Positions 1 to 8,633 of a stretch of DNA of 12,063 nt are shown here, in pieces. The notes below the pieces were generated by a model that searched no databases, was not told the origin of the DNA, and saw only the letters and a list, made by a program, of their open reading frames with translations. Numbering within the stretch: the stretch's first letter is position 1; every line of letters begins with the position of its first letter. The stretch is from positions 1-12,063 of the forward strand of contig JAOXYC010193354.1 of NCBI GenBank assembly GCA_028565715.1, in the 5' to 3' direction. The DNA comes from Phoronis pallida (Eukaryota > Phoronida > Phoronidae). The position numbers were made by a program, and so were the translations under genes.

Positions 1-42
1 AACAGAACGCATCAAAAATAAAGTCAGGGGTGGACTTTAAAA

Positions 43-60
43 AAAAGTTTCCAAACTTTT
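43..60. repeat. Short AT-rich hairpin
   Basis: AAAAGTTT-CC-AAACTTTT is a perfect eight-base-pair palindrome with a two-base spacer. A simple TA repeat follows at 70-80. This is common in AT-rich DNA and no function is implied. Confidence 0.4.
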
Positions 61-184
61 GTTGACGAGTATATATATATCAATTTTGGCTATAAGCTGA
101 GGGTCCCGGGCTGAGGGTACATCACATAACTCATACCAAAACCCATAAAAGAGTTCATGAATGGATGACTGGTGTGAGAACGTA

Positions 185-356
185 CCACAAAGGAATATCT
201 TGACTGGTACCCACACACAACAGTTTACCAAGCATGAAACATTTCTCAACTTGAAAAACTTGATGGCACAACGAGTAAAATTACAGAAATGCCTTATAAT
301 GCGACATAAAATCTATGTCTTTGTGTGTGGGTACCATTCAAGATATTCCTTTGTGG
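185..356. repeat. Nested inverted repeat inside the left arm
   Basis: Positions 185-219 and 322-356 are inverted copies matching at 34 of 35 bases (CCACAAAGGAATATCTTGA on the left arm, then an A/C difference), separated by 102 bp. The right arm of the host element has no counterpart, so this looks like a smaller element inserted into one arm, or a separate hairpin unit. It is closer to perfect than the outer arms, suggesting a younger age. Confidence 0.7.
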
Positions 357-380
357 TTATTATTCACACTACTTGCATGA

Positions 381-460
381 TGGTCCTACGCCATCATGGT
401 CCTACGACACTGTGGTCCTACGGCATGATGGTCCTACGACACCATACTCCTACGATTCAA
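381..460. repeat. 16-bp tandem repeat, left array
   Basis: Units start at 381, 397, 413, 429 and 445, exactly 16 bp apart. Each begins TGGTCCTACG (the last is degenerate, TACTCCTACG) followed by a variable six bases such as ACACTG or GCATGA. A further isolated copy lies at 475-484. Confidence 0.8.
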
Positions 461-475
461 ATAAAACGACATGAT

Positions 476-548
476 GGTCCTACGGTTGCGATAAAACGAC
501 ATCATAAATGGTAGGACCATGATGTTGTTTGATCGCAATCGTAGGACC
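476..548. repeat. Central palindrome of the foldback element
   Basis: GGTCCTACGGTTGCGAT at 476-492, continuing to 506, pairs with the inverted sequence at 519-548 (ending ATCGCAATCGTAGGACC). The loop is about 12 bases, and there are mismatches near the middle of the stem. Confidence 0.7.
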
Positions 549-646
549 AACATGTCGTAGGACCATGGTGTCGTTTTATAAATTTTGAAAAGACAGAAAA
601 ACTCAGAACCCGACCGGGTTATTTATTTGTGTCGTTTTATCGTCAT

Positions 647-720
647 CGTAGGACTATGATGTCAAAGGACCATAGTGTCGTAGGACCATGATGTCGTAGG
701 ACCAAAGTGACGTAGGACCA
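647..720. repeat. 16-bp tandem repeat, right (inverted) array
   Basis: The inverted ten-mer CGTAGGACCA or a close variant starts at 647, 663, 679, 695 and 711, again exactly 16 bp apart. Additional copies at 540 and 556 keep the same period. Number and spacing mirror the left array. Confidence 0.8.
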
Positions 721-797
721 TTGTGTGCCCACCCCCACACTGGTCATCCATTCATGAACTCTTGTATGGGGTTTGGTATGGTTATGTGATGTATCCT

Positions 798-1729
798 TAT
801 TCTCTTCACTCTAATAATACTCATTACCCAGTAACCAAGCCTACTGGCGAAACTGTTTGGGATTTTACGAATCATCAAATATCGATAATTTTATACCGGA
901 TAACGTCATTTTATAACGTTTTTATCTACAGAAAATTTCAATTCATTTCCGAATTGTTTTGTATTTCCAATAGTAGAAATTATACAATCTTGTTGAAATA
1001 ACTCGATCAATAACGTCATATAATACATGTCTGAATACGTGCACGAGATCATCAAATACATATCACGTGATCATGATGACGTAAATGCAATGTTTCATAC
1101 ATGTTATTTTTTTAAATGTTTGTCACAAATCAGAAAAAGGCAACTTATTTGGTGAACAGTTTGTATAAATACGTTATTTGGCAGTGTTTGAATATGAGGT
1201 GAGGTTATTCTGTCATTGACAATGGTGTCGCTCAACAGTTCTTTAACACTGTTTACGGGTAATAATTTATATAAAAAAGTACCTCATCAGTCGGTACCGT
1301 TCTAATGTTTGGTGTATAAAACAATTAAAATGAGACTTAAGTATTTGAAAAAGAAGATATTTTTAATAAAGATGCACTCAATTAAATGTATTTTATACAA
1401 TTGAGAGCTTGTTATTTGATATCATGTGACCAACAATTATCCAACTAAATGACATGGTTCTATTTAGGTGTTGTATAAAAGAAACAATGAAAGTTTTCAT
1501 TCGTTGACAGATTTGGCGTCCTATTCAACTCATGAAAATAATTTGACTATTACACTCATAAACATTCATTATTTCTATATTATGGGATTTTCTCTCAGAA
1601 AGACTTTTGTCGGTCGAACAGTGGACATTGCACAAATGTAAGAAACTAGTCAAACTACACGATTTGCAGTTATACACCGCGTCATGCCAAGTATATTAAG
1701 TTCATTAAATGGGTATTATGGCAAATTAC
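798..1729. other. Stretch with no recognised gene (likely intron 2 of the unrecognised gene)
   Basis: This is AT-rich sequence between the foldback element and the inferred exon at 1730. I looked for a third exon on the minus strand in the required phase (two bases then codons) and found no convincing one. An open minus-strand stretch around 1130-1270 has no acceptor in the right phase. Confidence 0.4.
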
Positions 1730-1816
1730 CTTCTTTTAGAAGCTCTCCATTTGATGTTTCGGCTGCAAATTCCATTGCCCCTTTTACAACCATCCGCCGT
1801 TTCTTCTTACGTAAGT
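1730..1816 (-). CDS. Inferred second exon (LRKKKRRMVVKG...) of the unrecognised gene
   Basis: On the minus strand the acceptor CTTATTTTCAG is followed by AC, 28 codons and one G, then the donor GTAATT after AAG. Only one of the three frames is open through the exon, and it is the frame required by the exon at 5607-5628. The peptide starts with a basic cluster and then has mixed charged and hydrophobic residues typical of real protein rather than translated AT-rich intron. Confidence 0.55.
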
Positions 1817-4800
1817 CTGAAAATAAGATGTGGTAACATTTATCAAGCAACCAGTAGATAACACTATCAATGATATTTAAAACAGTGTGTAATTAGTCAT
1901 CATTTTACAATGCCGCAAAGAAAACCATAAAATCAGCACTGCGTATTATAAAAATGATACCCTTGCCGAGTTGAAATAGAAATCTTTTGGTTCACATGAT
2001 TAACGTAACAGTGTGCGATTAGCCTAAGGCAATTTTTGACACTTTTTGAACAAGGATTTTTATGGTGATTTGTGTACCGAATGGTTTAAAAATTCAAAAA
2101 ATCGCTATTCATTGCCTCGGAAAATGCACCGAGTGACAGAAATTCCAGTAGGTGGCCCAGCTGTCTCATGTGAAAGCCTCAAAAATGAAGACTACAGACA
2201 GGTTTGATAGTCCGTGAAAAACGTGTGCATCGAATGCGAATATCTCTAAAATTGAAACCCATTTCTTCACATGTTGCTCGACGGCGAATCTGATTACAGA
2301 AACAATATTTTCAAAACCGCTCTTCAGTCGAAAATTGCACATTTCACCCAAAACGCGAATTTGAATAACTATTGCAACAATCAGCATTGTTTTCTTCTAA
2401 ATGACATCTTTAATCACGAAAAGCTTTCAAAAAACCTATACCTTTGTAAAATTGAAAAAACGTATCGTTTTTGAGTTATAATTCGATAAGTAACACACTG
2501 TCACGAACGTTCCGAGTTATACCAATGACGTAAGTGTAAACCTTAGTGGCTGGGTGTCAGTTCCCATGATATCCAAGAAATACTGCCAATTTTTTGCCCA
2601 CAAAAGTATATATTTTCTGAAAAGTGAATACATTTGGAATCTATTGGTGACCTTTTAATTAAAAAGATTGTTTTCGGTCATTTGACAATTTTTTTCGGGA
2701 AAAATCAGTCTATTGTTTGAACAACGGTTTCCGAGACAAAACATACTGTATGGGCATGGTATTTATTTCAATATAGTCTTGGTTTTGAAGGAAAACGAGT
2801 CTCAACGTTTTGTTATTTTAGTTTTGGAAATATTGATTTTTAAAGCTAAGTCTTATTTTTTGAAGTTTTATAGCTCAGCAATGGAGGGTTTAATAAAAAA
2901 TCTTCTAAGGCAAAAATATATATTTAAATTTTCGTAAAGATTCGACCACTTATTGCGGAGAATTTATGGTCGAACAGTGCCAAAAATGGTCTAGATCGCA
3001 AGGTTTACACCTCCCTTATGGTTTTTAAAGAAGTTATTTTTCCATATCCCCGTCAGAACTTATAATAAAATAGGTATCTGGAAGATTTGAATGTGGTGAT
3101 TGAACCAGGGTGATGGACCCGACTCTTTGCGAATTAAGCAGTTCGACAACCTGAGTATCATCATGTTCTCTTTTGTGCCTGCCCACTCCATTCCAACTAT
3201 AGAAATTTAACAATTAGGATGCGTAGGCCCAACCATTGTTGATTGCATGTATGCTCGTCTTTTTAAGTAATGTTTTTAGAAGTGCTCCGGTAATTGTGTG
3301 GCCCTTTTTGAAAGCCTTCATTCATTGTCAACTAATAAAGTGTACTTAAGTTCAACGTCCATCTTAATTTGACACAGTTATTCGAGCTTGAGAAATTTGA
3401 TTGTCATTGGCAATGCGCTATGTTGGGCGGAAAATCTCAATAAACAATGCAAGCAACTATTGAAAACAACCAACTTTGAAACGACGCCTACGTTATAGTA
3501 TATTCGATTTATTATCATCATGAAAAAGCAAATTTTTAATAAAAGAAATTTATATTTTTGGTTATTCTTAGCTAGCACACGAGGGATTTTGTTTACCATG
3601 CATCGGTCACACGGTCATTTGCGCAACTTGCGCCAGTTTTGTACATCGGTCACATGGTCACTTCGGGTGGATATTTACCCTGGAACAAGTTGCGCAAGTC
3701 GTGTACATCGCTCACACGGTCATTTGCGCTTGCGCGAGTTGCTAAATTTACACCCAAAAAAGTGACCGTGTGACCGATGCATTAGTCTTCATATTGTGTT
3801 TTTTTACAGTGGTTCACAAATGCAGACGTCATTACAACAATCGTGCACGGGGAAAGCTAATTTTGTTTAGTTACAACTACTCTCATTCGGTGTTCGCTTA
3901 ATTTGATTGGCATTCCCACCAAGGCTGGACGCGTTTCCGCCCTGGTTAAAATAATGCGGGCTGAAAGCATCTTTGATTATACAAGTGGGTTAAACTCATT
4001 CACCCTCGCTTCCCGTTTTTTAAGGTTAAAACCCTTGATCTGGGATCTGATTGTTGTGTTTTGTTCTCAGGCTTTTGTTACTAAGTCAACCGTGATTACG
4101 GGGAGGTGAATCACATGTTGTTAGTTTTTGTTTACCGACTGGGTCAACGAATACTTCATACCGGGGATTTCCGAAAGAGCACCCTGGGCGCTCTTTCGGA
4201 AAATAGCACTTTTTGAGTTAAAATATTTTCCCGAAAGAGCGCCAATGGGCGCTCTTTCGGAAAACATGGGCGCTCTTTCGGAAACGGTAATTTTACCCAA
4301 TAACCGTGGTTTCTTAGGTATCTGGCAATATACGAGTGTGTTTGTGCAAGATGAATAACTACTATCATATGATAAAAAACTATGTGATTCGAAATTGACG
4401 ACATTACACAATGGCATTTAATAAAATGACACTTGCACGGCTGTGCCTGACTATTTTATCGTTGGTGACCCCGCTTTTACAGCCGTCTGTTCTGAACTCA
4501 AGTTAAAGCTGTTATAGGTATTGTTAACATCTTAAATAGGAAATTATACTTATGTTCCAAAAACATGAACAGTATTTTAGAGATTTGACTTTTTGTGCAT
4601 GGGCGCTCCTTCGGAAACGATCTGAAATTTTGAAAAGAGCGATTTGGCCTAAAAAAGAGCGCACATGTGCGGTTTTTCGGAAATTTTCCGAAAGAGCGCC
4701 CATGGGGGCGCTCTTTCGGAAATCCCCGGTAGTGCTATTTAACTGCCTACGGCGGGTTCTCTAATACTTCGCACACTGCAATTCTTCATACAGACCCCTT

Positions 4801-5628
4801 AAAAGGCGTTCACAAAAGTCTCCAGTAGTGCGCACTAGGAAGATTTTTGGGATCAATTGTTTGAACATCGAAGAAAAGGAAAAATTTGCGAAGCAATAGT
4901 GCGACAAAAGTGTTAAAACGTAAAGAGAATTTACCGAAACTAACGAATTACTTTTAAAACAGAATGGCCCAATACGAAAAAATATAGATGCCATAGGTAC
5001 AACTTCACTTTTTATACTTAAGTGCACCATACCGAAGGATATTCGGTTTCCTGGCTCCTGCGTCTCGAGTCCAATTCCAAATTAACAGAAATTTTCCCTA
5101 TGCGAAACCTCCGCGGTGCTCATGTGAGTGTGACTGTAGTTAAAAACAGCTGTTTTCCCGTAATTGTCAAGCCCCTTGTAATTTCAGATTTTCTGAACTT
5201 GTGCGATAGTGTATCTTTTTAAAAAAGGAACCAATAGAATTGTTCAATTTTTGTGATTAAGCAATACATTTTTAATTGTATGATTTTCATTCTTCTCCAA
5301 AGTAATAATCACATTATATATAGCAGAAATATTAGACTGGTTTCAATGACCGTCAGGGCAGAAATAATTTTTTACAAATATATAGCTCTGTTTACACTTT
5401 AATGGAAAAACAATGTTACTCTTATCATGTTGAAAAGGTATAATTTTTGAAACTAGGTCAATTTTGTTTATTCCAGTACAGTGTTAGTCATAATAAAAAC
5501 ATGACAATGAAAATAATGTAAATCAACAGACCCTATATTAGTCCAAAATCACCTTTTTGACGGTAATCGAGAAAGCAATGAAAAAACATTTTCAAAATAA
5601 GCTAACCTTCTTGTTTTGTTTCCGCCAT
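1730..5628 (-). CDS. Unrecognised gene, inferred 5' end (two exons joined across a 3.8-kb intron)
   Basis: I infer a minus-strand gene from an exon with a well-placed start codon (5607-5628, seven codons plus one base, donor GTTAGC) and an exon with a good acceptor and donor (1730-1816). The lone G of the first and the leading AC of the second combine to GAC. The join gives a 36-residue open N-terminus: MAETKQED, then LRKKKRRMVVKGAMEF, then AAETSNGELLKE, with one further base. There is a basic cluster (RKKKRR) near residue 10, followed by a likely amphipathic helix. I do not recognise the family. The phase match and the lack of stops support the join, but no transcript or homology does. Exon 3 was not found in 1-1729 and may lie beyond the left edge. 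Alternative: two unrelated chance exons. Confidence 0.5.
1817..3597. other. AT-rich stretch, inferred intron 1 (left part)
   Basis: No gene is seen. Short open frames here are AT-rich and lack familiar motifs. ACAGTGTG-containing words recur at 1882, 2007 and, inverted, 2494. A small hairpin with a seven-base-pair stem lies at 2456-2472. Confidence 0.4.
3598..3782. mobile_element. 185-bp MITE-like element with internal direct and inverted repeats
   Basis: The ends are a perfect 20-bp inverted repeat (ATGCATCGGTCACACGGTCA at 3598-3617, its complement at 3763-3782). Inside, the 24-bp left end is repeated directly at 3706-3729 with one mismatch, and a third partial copy lies at 3644-3660. A perfect 12-bp inverted pair (TTGCGCAACTTG) lies at 3619-3630 and 3686-3697. 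There is no coding capacity and no unambiguous target duplication. It lies inside the inferred 3.8-kb intron. It has the size and form of a miniature DNA transposon, but its family is unknown. Confidence 0.7.
3783..4158. other. Stretch between two elements, nothing recognised
   Basis: This is intronic under the two-exon model. A 68-codon open frame on the plus strand (3903-4109) shows no recognisable motif and no splice context, and was not called. Confidence 0.4.
4159..4731. mobile_element. 573-bp MITE-like element with 22-bp terminal inverted repeats and repeated hairpins
   Basis: The ends TACCGGGGATTTCCGAAAGA (first 20 of 22 bases, 4159-4180) and the inverted copy at 4710-4731 match perfectly. 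Each end finishes in TA, so a TA target duplication as in Tc1/mariner-like elements is possible but not proven. Both end regions hold palindromes built from CCGAAAGAGCGCC and GGCGCTCTTTCGG: hairpins at 4171-4199, 4230-4260 and 4681-4721, with single half-copies at 4267-4281 and 4599-4617. The middle (about 4290-4590) is unrelated AT-rich sequence with no gene. Short open frames on both strands that read SERAPMGALSE are translations of the palindrome. It lies in the inferred intron 1. Confidence 0.78.
4681..4721. repeat. Hairpin in the right end of the element
   Basis: TTTTCCGAAAGAGCGCCC and the inverted GGGGCGCTCTTTCGGAAA flank a loop of about four bases, a stem of roughly 17 base pairs. The left end has shorter versions at 4171-4199 and 4230-4260. 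All share the CCGAAAGAGCG core. Confidence 0.7.
4732..5606. other. Inferred intron 1 (right part), no gene recognised
   Basis: This runs from the MITE-like element to the donor of the inferred first exon. Short open frames at 4761-5030 (minus) and 5022-5222 (plus) have no motifs, splice context or familiar composition, and were not called. Confidence 0.4.
5607..5628 (-). CDS. Inferred first coding exon (MAETKQE) of the unrecognised gene
   Basis: The ATG has A at -3 and G at +4, a favourable animal context (GACGATGGCGG). An in-frame TGA lies at 5659-5661, ten codons upstream, so the frame is closed on the 5' side and this ATG is the first possible start in it. Seven codons and one G precede the donor GTTAGC (AAG before GT). 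The exon is too short for domain recognition. Confidence 0.5.
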
Positions 5629-5647
5629 CGTCAGAATAGCCTTGTCC

Positions 5648-5662
5648 TCACCAACAGCTCAT
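5648..5662 (-). promoter_or_regulatory. Possible short upstream ORF (MSCW) before the inferred start
   Basis: ATG AGC TGT TGG TGA lies 19 bases upstream of the inferred start codon and in another frame. If the transcript begins further upstream, this four-codon frame could reduce translation of the main frame. The transcription start is unknown and no promoter motif was evident, so this is weak. Confidence 0.25.
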
Positions 5663-6723
5663 TCTGATAAGATTCGACACATGCATGTAGTTAAATTGGA
5701 TTCGAATTATTGTTTTCCAAAACGCTTGGTTGGACTGGTTCAATACGCTTTTCCTGTTTATTGATAACAACGACTCCTTTATTATATATAGGTAAAACGA
5801 GGAGATCACAAGTTTTGTTTGGTATTGTTACTGGGGTCAAGCCTTTTTCGGGCCGGTGTTTGTCAAGGGGTCACGGTTTGGGACAATGATGTGAAATTTA
5901 TAGATTCTATAACAAATACCTTTCATGCGAATATACATGTATAAGACATCTACACAATACATTGCTCATAGCTATTCAAATATTTCAATAAAAACACCTA
6001 CACTCACATACGGTCGACACGAGTGTATAACCGACCCACTTGTGGGATGGCAATCTCGAAGGCATATCAATTATTACTGAGCAGTGGGTTCGGACGTTAT
6101 GCTCTCAGATAAAAGCGCAACCATTTTAATTCCTCGTCGCGTTAAAAACGATCAAAACCAAAATCGCCAAAATATCCGTATACTTCAAAAAATCTAAAAC
6201 TGCCCAAAAAACATTTCAACCTTCGGGGGAAACCTCAACCATATCATCACCCAAATCGGCAAAAACCTGACCGATTCCGTGAGACGTTCGTACTCCTTCC
6301 CAAAGAAATACCAGGCCCTCCGCAATCCTTCCCACTGTTGGTCAATACTTTCCTTACTGAAATAACATGTTTCACACCTTTTTCTATACTGCTGCGCAAC
6401 AAAAGCAGGTCAAAATATTTTTTTTGTTACGAAATTGAATCCAAGTTTTACTTCCATCTTATGAAGAAGAATGTTTGACCCCCGGGTTTGACCGTTTAAA
6501 TTAATGTAATTTCGACCCCCTTGGGTGAAAGGTGAATGACTACTGAGAAATTGAATAAGGTTGGGTCTCGAATCAAAATTTGCAGTTTTGAGTTCAAATG
6601 AATCAATAAAATCTCTTCGATTTTTAGGAGACACTATCTAAAATACCACTTGTTGTGGTAATCTGAAACTTTGTGTACGTCTAGATTTACGTTTTAATGA
6701 TACGTTTGAGAGTCATATTGTGA
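5663..6723. other. Intergenic stretch upstream of the unrecognised gene
   Basis: This should contain the promoter of the inferred minus-strand gene, but I see no TATA box at a defined distance. A weak foldback lies at 6031-6092 (CCGACCCACT against AGTGGGTTCGG), with the small palindrome CCCACTTGTGGG inside its left side. No gene is supported. Confidence 0.35.
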
Positions 6724-7005
6724 ACCAGCAGGATACTGGCATTTTGCGCGTACTCCACTTGTTTCACTAGTCTGGCGCTTGTATTTTCCCGCCATATTAG
6801 TAATTCGAATTCATACCATCTAGTGATGATGTCCCTTGGACAATTACTGCACAGTTTGGACTCTGTCCCTGTGAAAAACGCCTTCAGGCGCGTTGAACGC
6901 TTATCAACGAAGATGTCGAAAACCAAATGGAACATCATGTTCAACAAAACTTGTTTGAACGAGAAAATTCTACCGACTTATACTAATATTAATCATAAGT
7001 GGTAA
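6724..7005 (+). pseudogene. Possible retroelement remnant (open stretch of about 93 codons)
   Basis: The frame is open from 6724, just after TGA, to TAA at 7003-7005. The C-terminal half (KTKWNIMFNKTCLNEKILP and then TYTNI) resembles, by eye only, a segment seen before the reverse transcriptase of some Penelope-like elements: basic residues, then K-T-C-L-x-x-x-I-L-P. No catalytic motif is present, the rest of such an element is missing, and the match is a memory-based impression. It could equally be a chance open frame. The opposite strand has an 86-codon open frame that is probably its shadow. Confidence 0.25.
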
Positions 7006-8378
7006 ATGTTACCTATTTGTAGGGCAAATGGCAAAAAAATAACAAGTTGTAAAAAATGGTTTGTCAAATTTGGTAATATATCCTTGATTCATGTGACATA
7101 AAAAAACTTTCCGAGGTTCAGAAGCTGATAACTCGAGAACTAAAAAACGTAAAAAGTTAAAAAGTTGGTTTTGATTAGATAAACGTGTAGTCAAGAAGTG
7201 GTAGTAATTTCATAAATTTACGCTAAGTAGTCCAAAAATGATCAGTCCTCAAACATTCCTAATCAGAGTCTGCAGTGCCATTGATACATGTGTGTCAGCT
7301 ATGCAAGCTAATGATCATTGAGACGATTGCAAAATTTGACTGTCAGTTTTGAAAGACATGTCATTCATAGATAATGTATTCGATCTTCATGAAACTTTCA
7401 CCAAATGATAATAACATTATTATCCAATAGAGGATTATTTTTGTTAGGTGATCTGAACCTTAATTATTTGTCTACTAAGTCGTTAAGTTCGGGATATTTT
7501 AGTGCCAACGTAAACAAAACTGCAATTTTTGTTGCTTGACCCTTTCATATTCAAAATGTCACAATTCAGTTATTGTTCATCAGAACGGCTTCAAAACATC
7601 TTCTTTAGATTTGTAAATAGTAAAAACTCAAATATCATTAAAAATGGCGGATTTTGGTCATATCAATAGAAAATGTTAAGGGGTTGAAATCAATATGCCA
7701 TACTTTTGTTGAGCAGTGCAGTATATATTTTACCACTCTTTCGGTTCGCGCACATGTATCGTAATGATACCATCATTTCATGCATGTTAGACATTGGGGG
7801 TATAAATTGGGATTTAATTTACAGGGGGTGAACGTTTTCACTAGGGGCTCAAGTCTCCACAAATTGACAGCGGAAATTATTTTAGGGGGCTTTGGTCCCC
7901 CGCCTTCCCTTTAGATCAGCCACTGATACCCACTACATTCACTTCAACGTGGTGAGCCAACCAGCAAGGTAGAACGTTTGAGAAAAGGCATCACACTGCT
8001 ACTTCTAGGCATTTCCGATATTCTTGTGGAACTGATGCAGTCGCATATTTCCTTGCAAATTCACTCGTTGTTTGTACACGTATACCTGGTAAACAATGTA
8101 AGTAACATCCTCTTTGAGGCCCCATTCGTTGAAAGGACGCAGTTTTTGAGAGTTAGTGCATTGGTTTAAAACTCCACTCATAGATGTTCCGTTGCGATGC
8201 CTGTGATGAAACTGTGTTTTGATCTTATGAGACTGACAATGCATTTTGTTTGCATTCATTGGGAATATTTGATAAATTCTGGACTATTCATGCTCAGTTT
8301 CTTTATTCGTACTTCACATTAATACTGTATTTTACTGGCAGGTAACAGTTCTTGCTTCTCCACAGTAACACATAATAA
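7006..8378. other. Intergenic stretch downstream of the NRF-6-like gene
   Basis: No gene is recognised. Around 7795-7925 the composition changes to G-run-rich sequence containing the hairpin GGGGGCTTTGGTCCCCC (7884-7900), which may be the tail of an interspersed repeat. Overlapping short open frames at 7978-8259 on both strands have no recognisable motif, and a GTAAGT at 8099-8104 alone does not make an exon. Confidence 0.35.
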
Positions 8379-8405
8379 TTTATTGTTAAATATCTTCACT
8401 TTATT
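8379..8405 (-). terminator. Candidate poly(A) signals of the NRF-6-like gene
   Basis: Two AATAAA hexamers on the minus strand (8400-8405 and 8379-8384) lie about 110-140 bases after the stop codon at 8517. That is a normal distance for an animal 3' UTR. A third lies at 8302-8307. AATAAA is frequent in AT-rich DNA, so which one is used cannot be told. Confidence 0.5.
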
Positions 8406-8516
8406 TAATTAAACAATATTGAATCAGGGTAAGGTATAACGTTATCTTGGTTTCTATGGGGGAATTGGTGCGATTGAGTTTCATTTAATCCCAATCTTCT
8501 GTCAGCGGAATGTTCC

Positions 8517-8633
8517 TTATTTCAGTTTTGCAAACAGAGCCTTCTCAAGACCCAGCATGGGCGCTTCAAACATCAAAGAGGCCGCCAAGGCGATGATATA
8601 CGCTCCAACCAAGTTACCAAAGAAGAAATAAAT
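8517..8633 (-). CDS. NRF-6-like gene, last coding exon and stop
   Basis: After TTTTTGTCCAG there are 38 codons and TAA. The exon starts with a membrane helix (IYFFFGNLVGAYIIALAASL) and ends MFEAPMLGLEKALFAKLK. The F-E-A-P-M-x-x-L-E-K-x-L-F ending is the usual C-terminus of NRF-6 proteins, so the protein end is intact and of ordinary length. The previous exon ends in phase 0, in agreement. Confidence 0.94.
   Translation of the reverse strand: MYFFFGNLVGAYIIALAASLMFEAPMLGLEKALFAKLK

Larger units (their letters stand above)
114..797. mobile_element. Foldback/MITE-like element with mirrored 16-bp repeat arrays
   Basis: The outer arms 114-176 and 736-797 are inverted copies with a few mismatches and small gaps; both contain TTCATGAA beside ATGGATGA and the pair TACATCACATAAC/GTTATGTGATGTA. 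Inside, five 16-bp units beginning TGGTCCTACG (381-460) face five units ending CGTAGGACCA (647-720). A central palindrome (476-506 with 519-548) carries more copies. There is no coding capacity: open frames here are translated palindrome arms. No clear target-site duplication was seen, so the exact ends are uncertain. It looks like a non-autonomous DNA element, but the superfamily cannot be assigned. A transcript would fold into long double-stranded RNA. Confidence 0.75.

Noticed and set aside
37-514. Open frames of 70 and 117 codons on opposite strands
   Set aside because: They lie in the inverted-repeat arms and 16-bp array of the foldback element, with no domain or splice context.
381-720. 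CRISPR-like array
   Set aside because: Units are 16 bp and contiguous, with no spacers of constant length, and are mirrored. The eukaryotic setting also excludes it.
1130-1280. Open minus-strand stretch considered as exon 3 of the unrecognised gene
   Set aside because: No acceptor gives the required phase after the exon at 1730-1816; the only nearby AACAG would cause an early stop.
3903-4109. Plus-strand 68-codon open frame
   Set aside because: It has no motif or splice context, and its length is expected by chance in this much sequence.
4121-4764. Several overlapping open frames on both strands encoding repeated SERAP.GALSE or FRKSP peptides
   Set aside because: They are translations of the palindromic CCGAAAGAGCG hairpins. 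A palindrome reads similar peptides on both strands, so this is not evidence of a repeat protein.
6031-6095. tRNA or tRNA-derived SINE, because of GGGTTCGGAC resembling a B box
   Set aside because: There is no matching A box at the right distance, no cloverleaf stems, and only a weak foldback.
7978-8259. Overlapping open frames on both strands and a GTAAGT at 8099-8104 considered as an exon
   Set aside because: There is no acceptor with a convincing pyrimidine tract, no recognisable motif and no phase partner.
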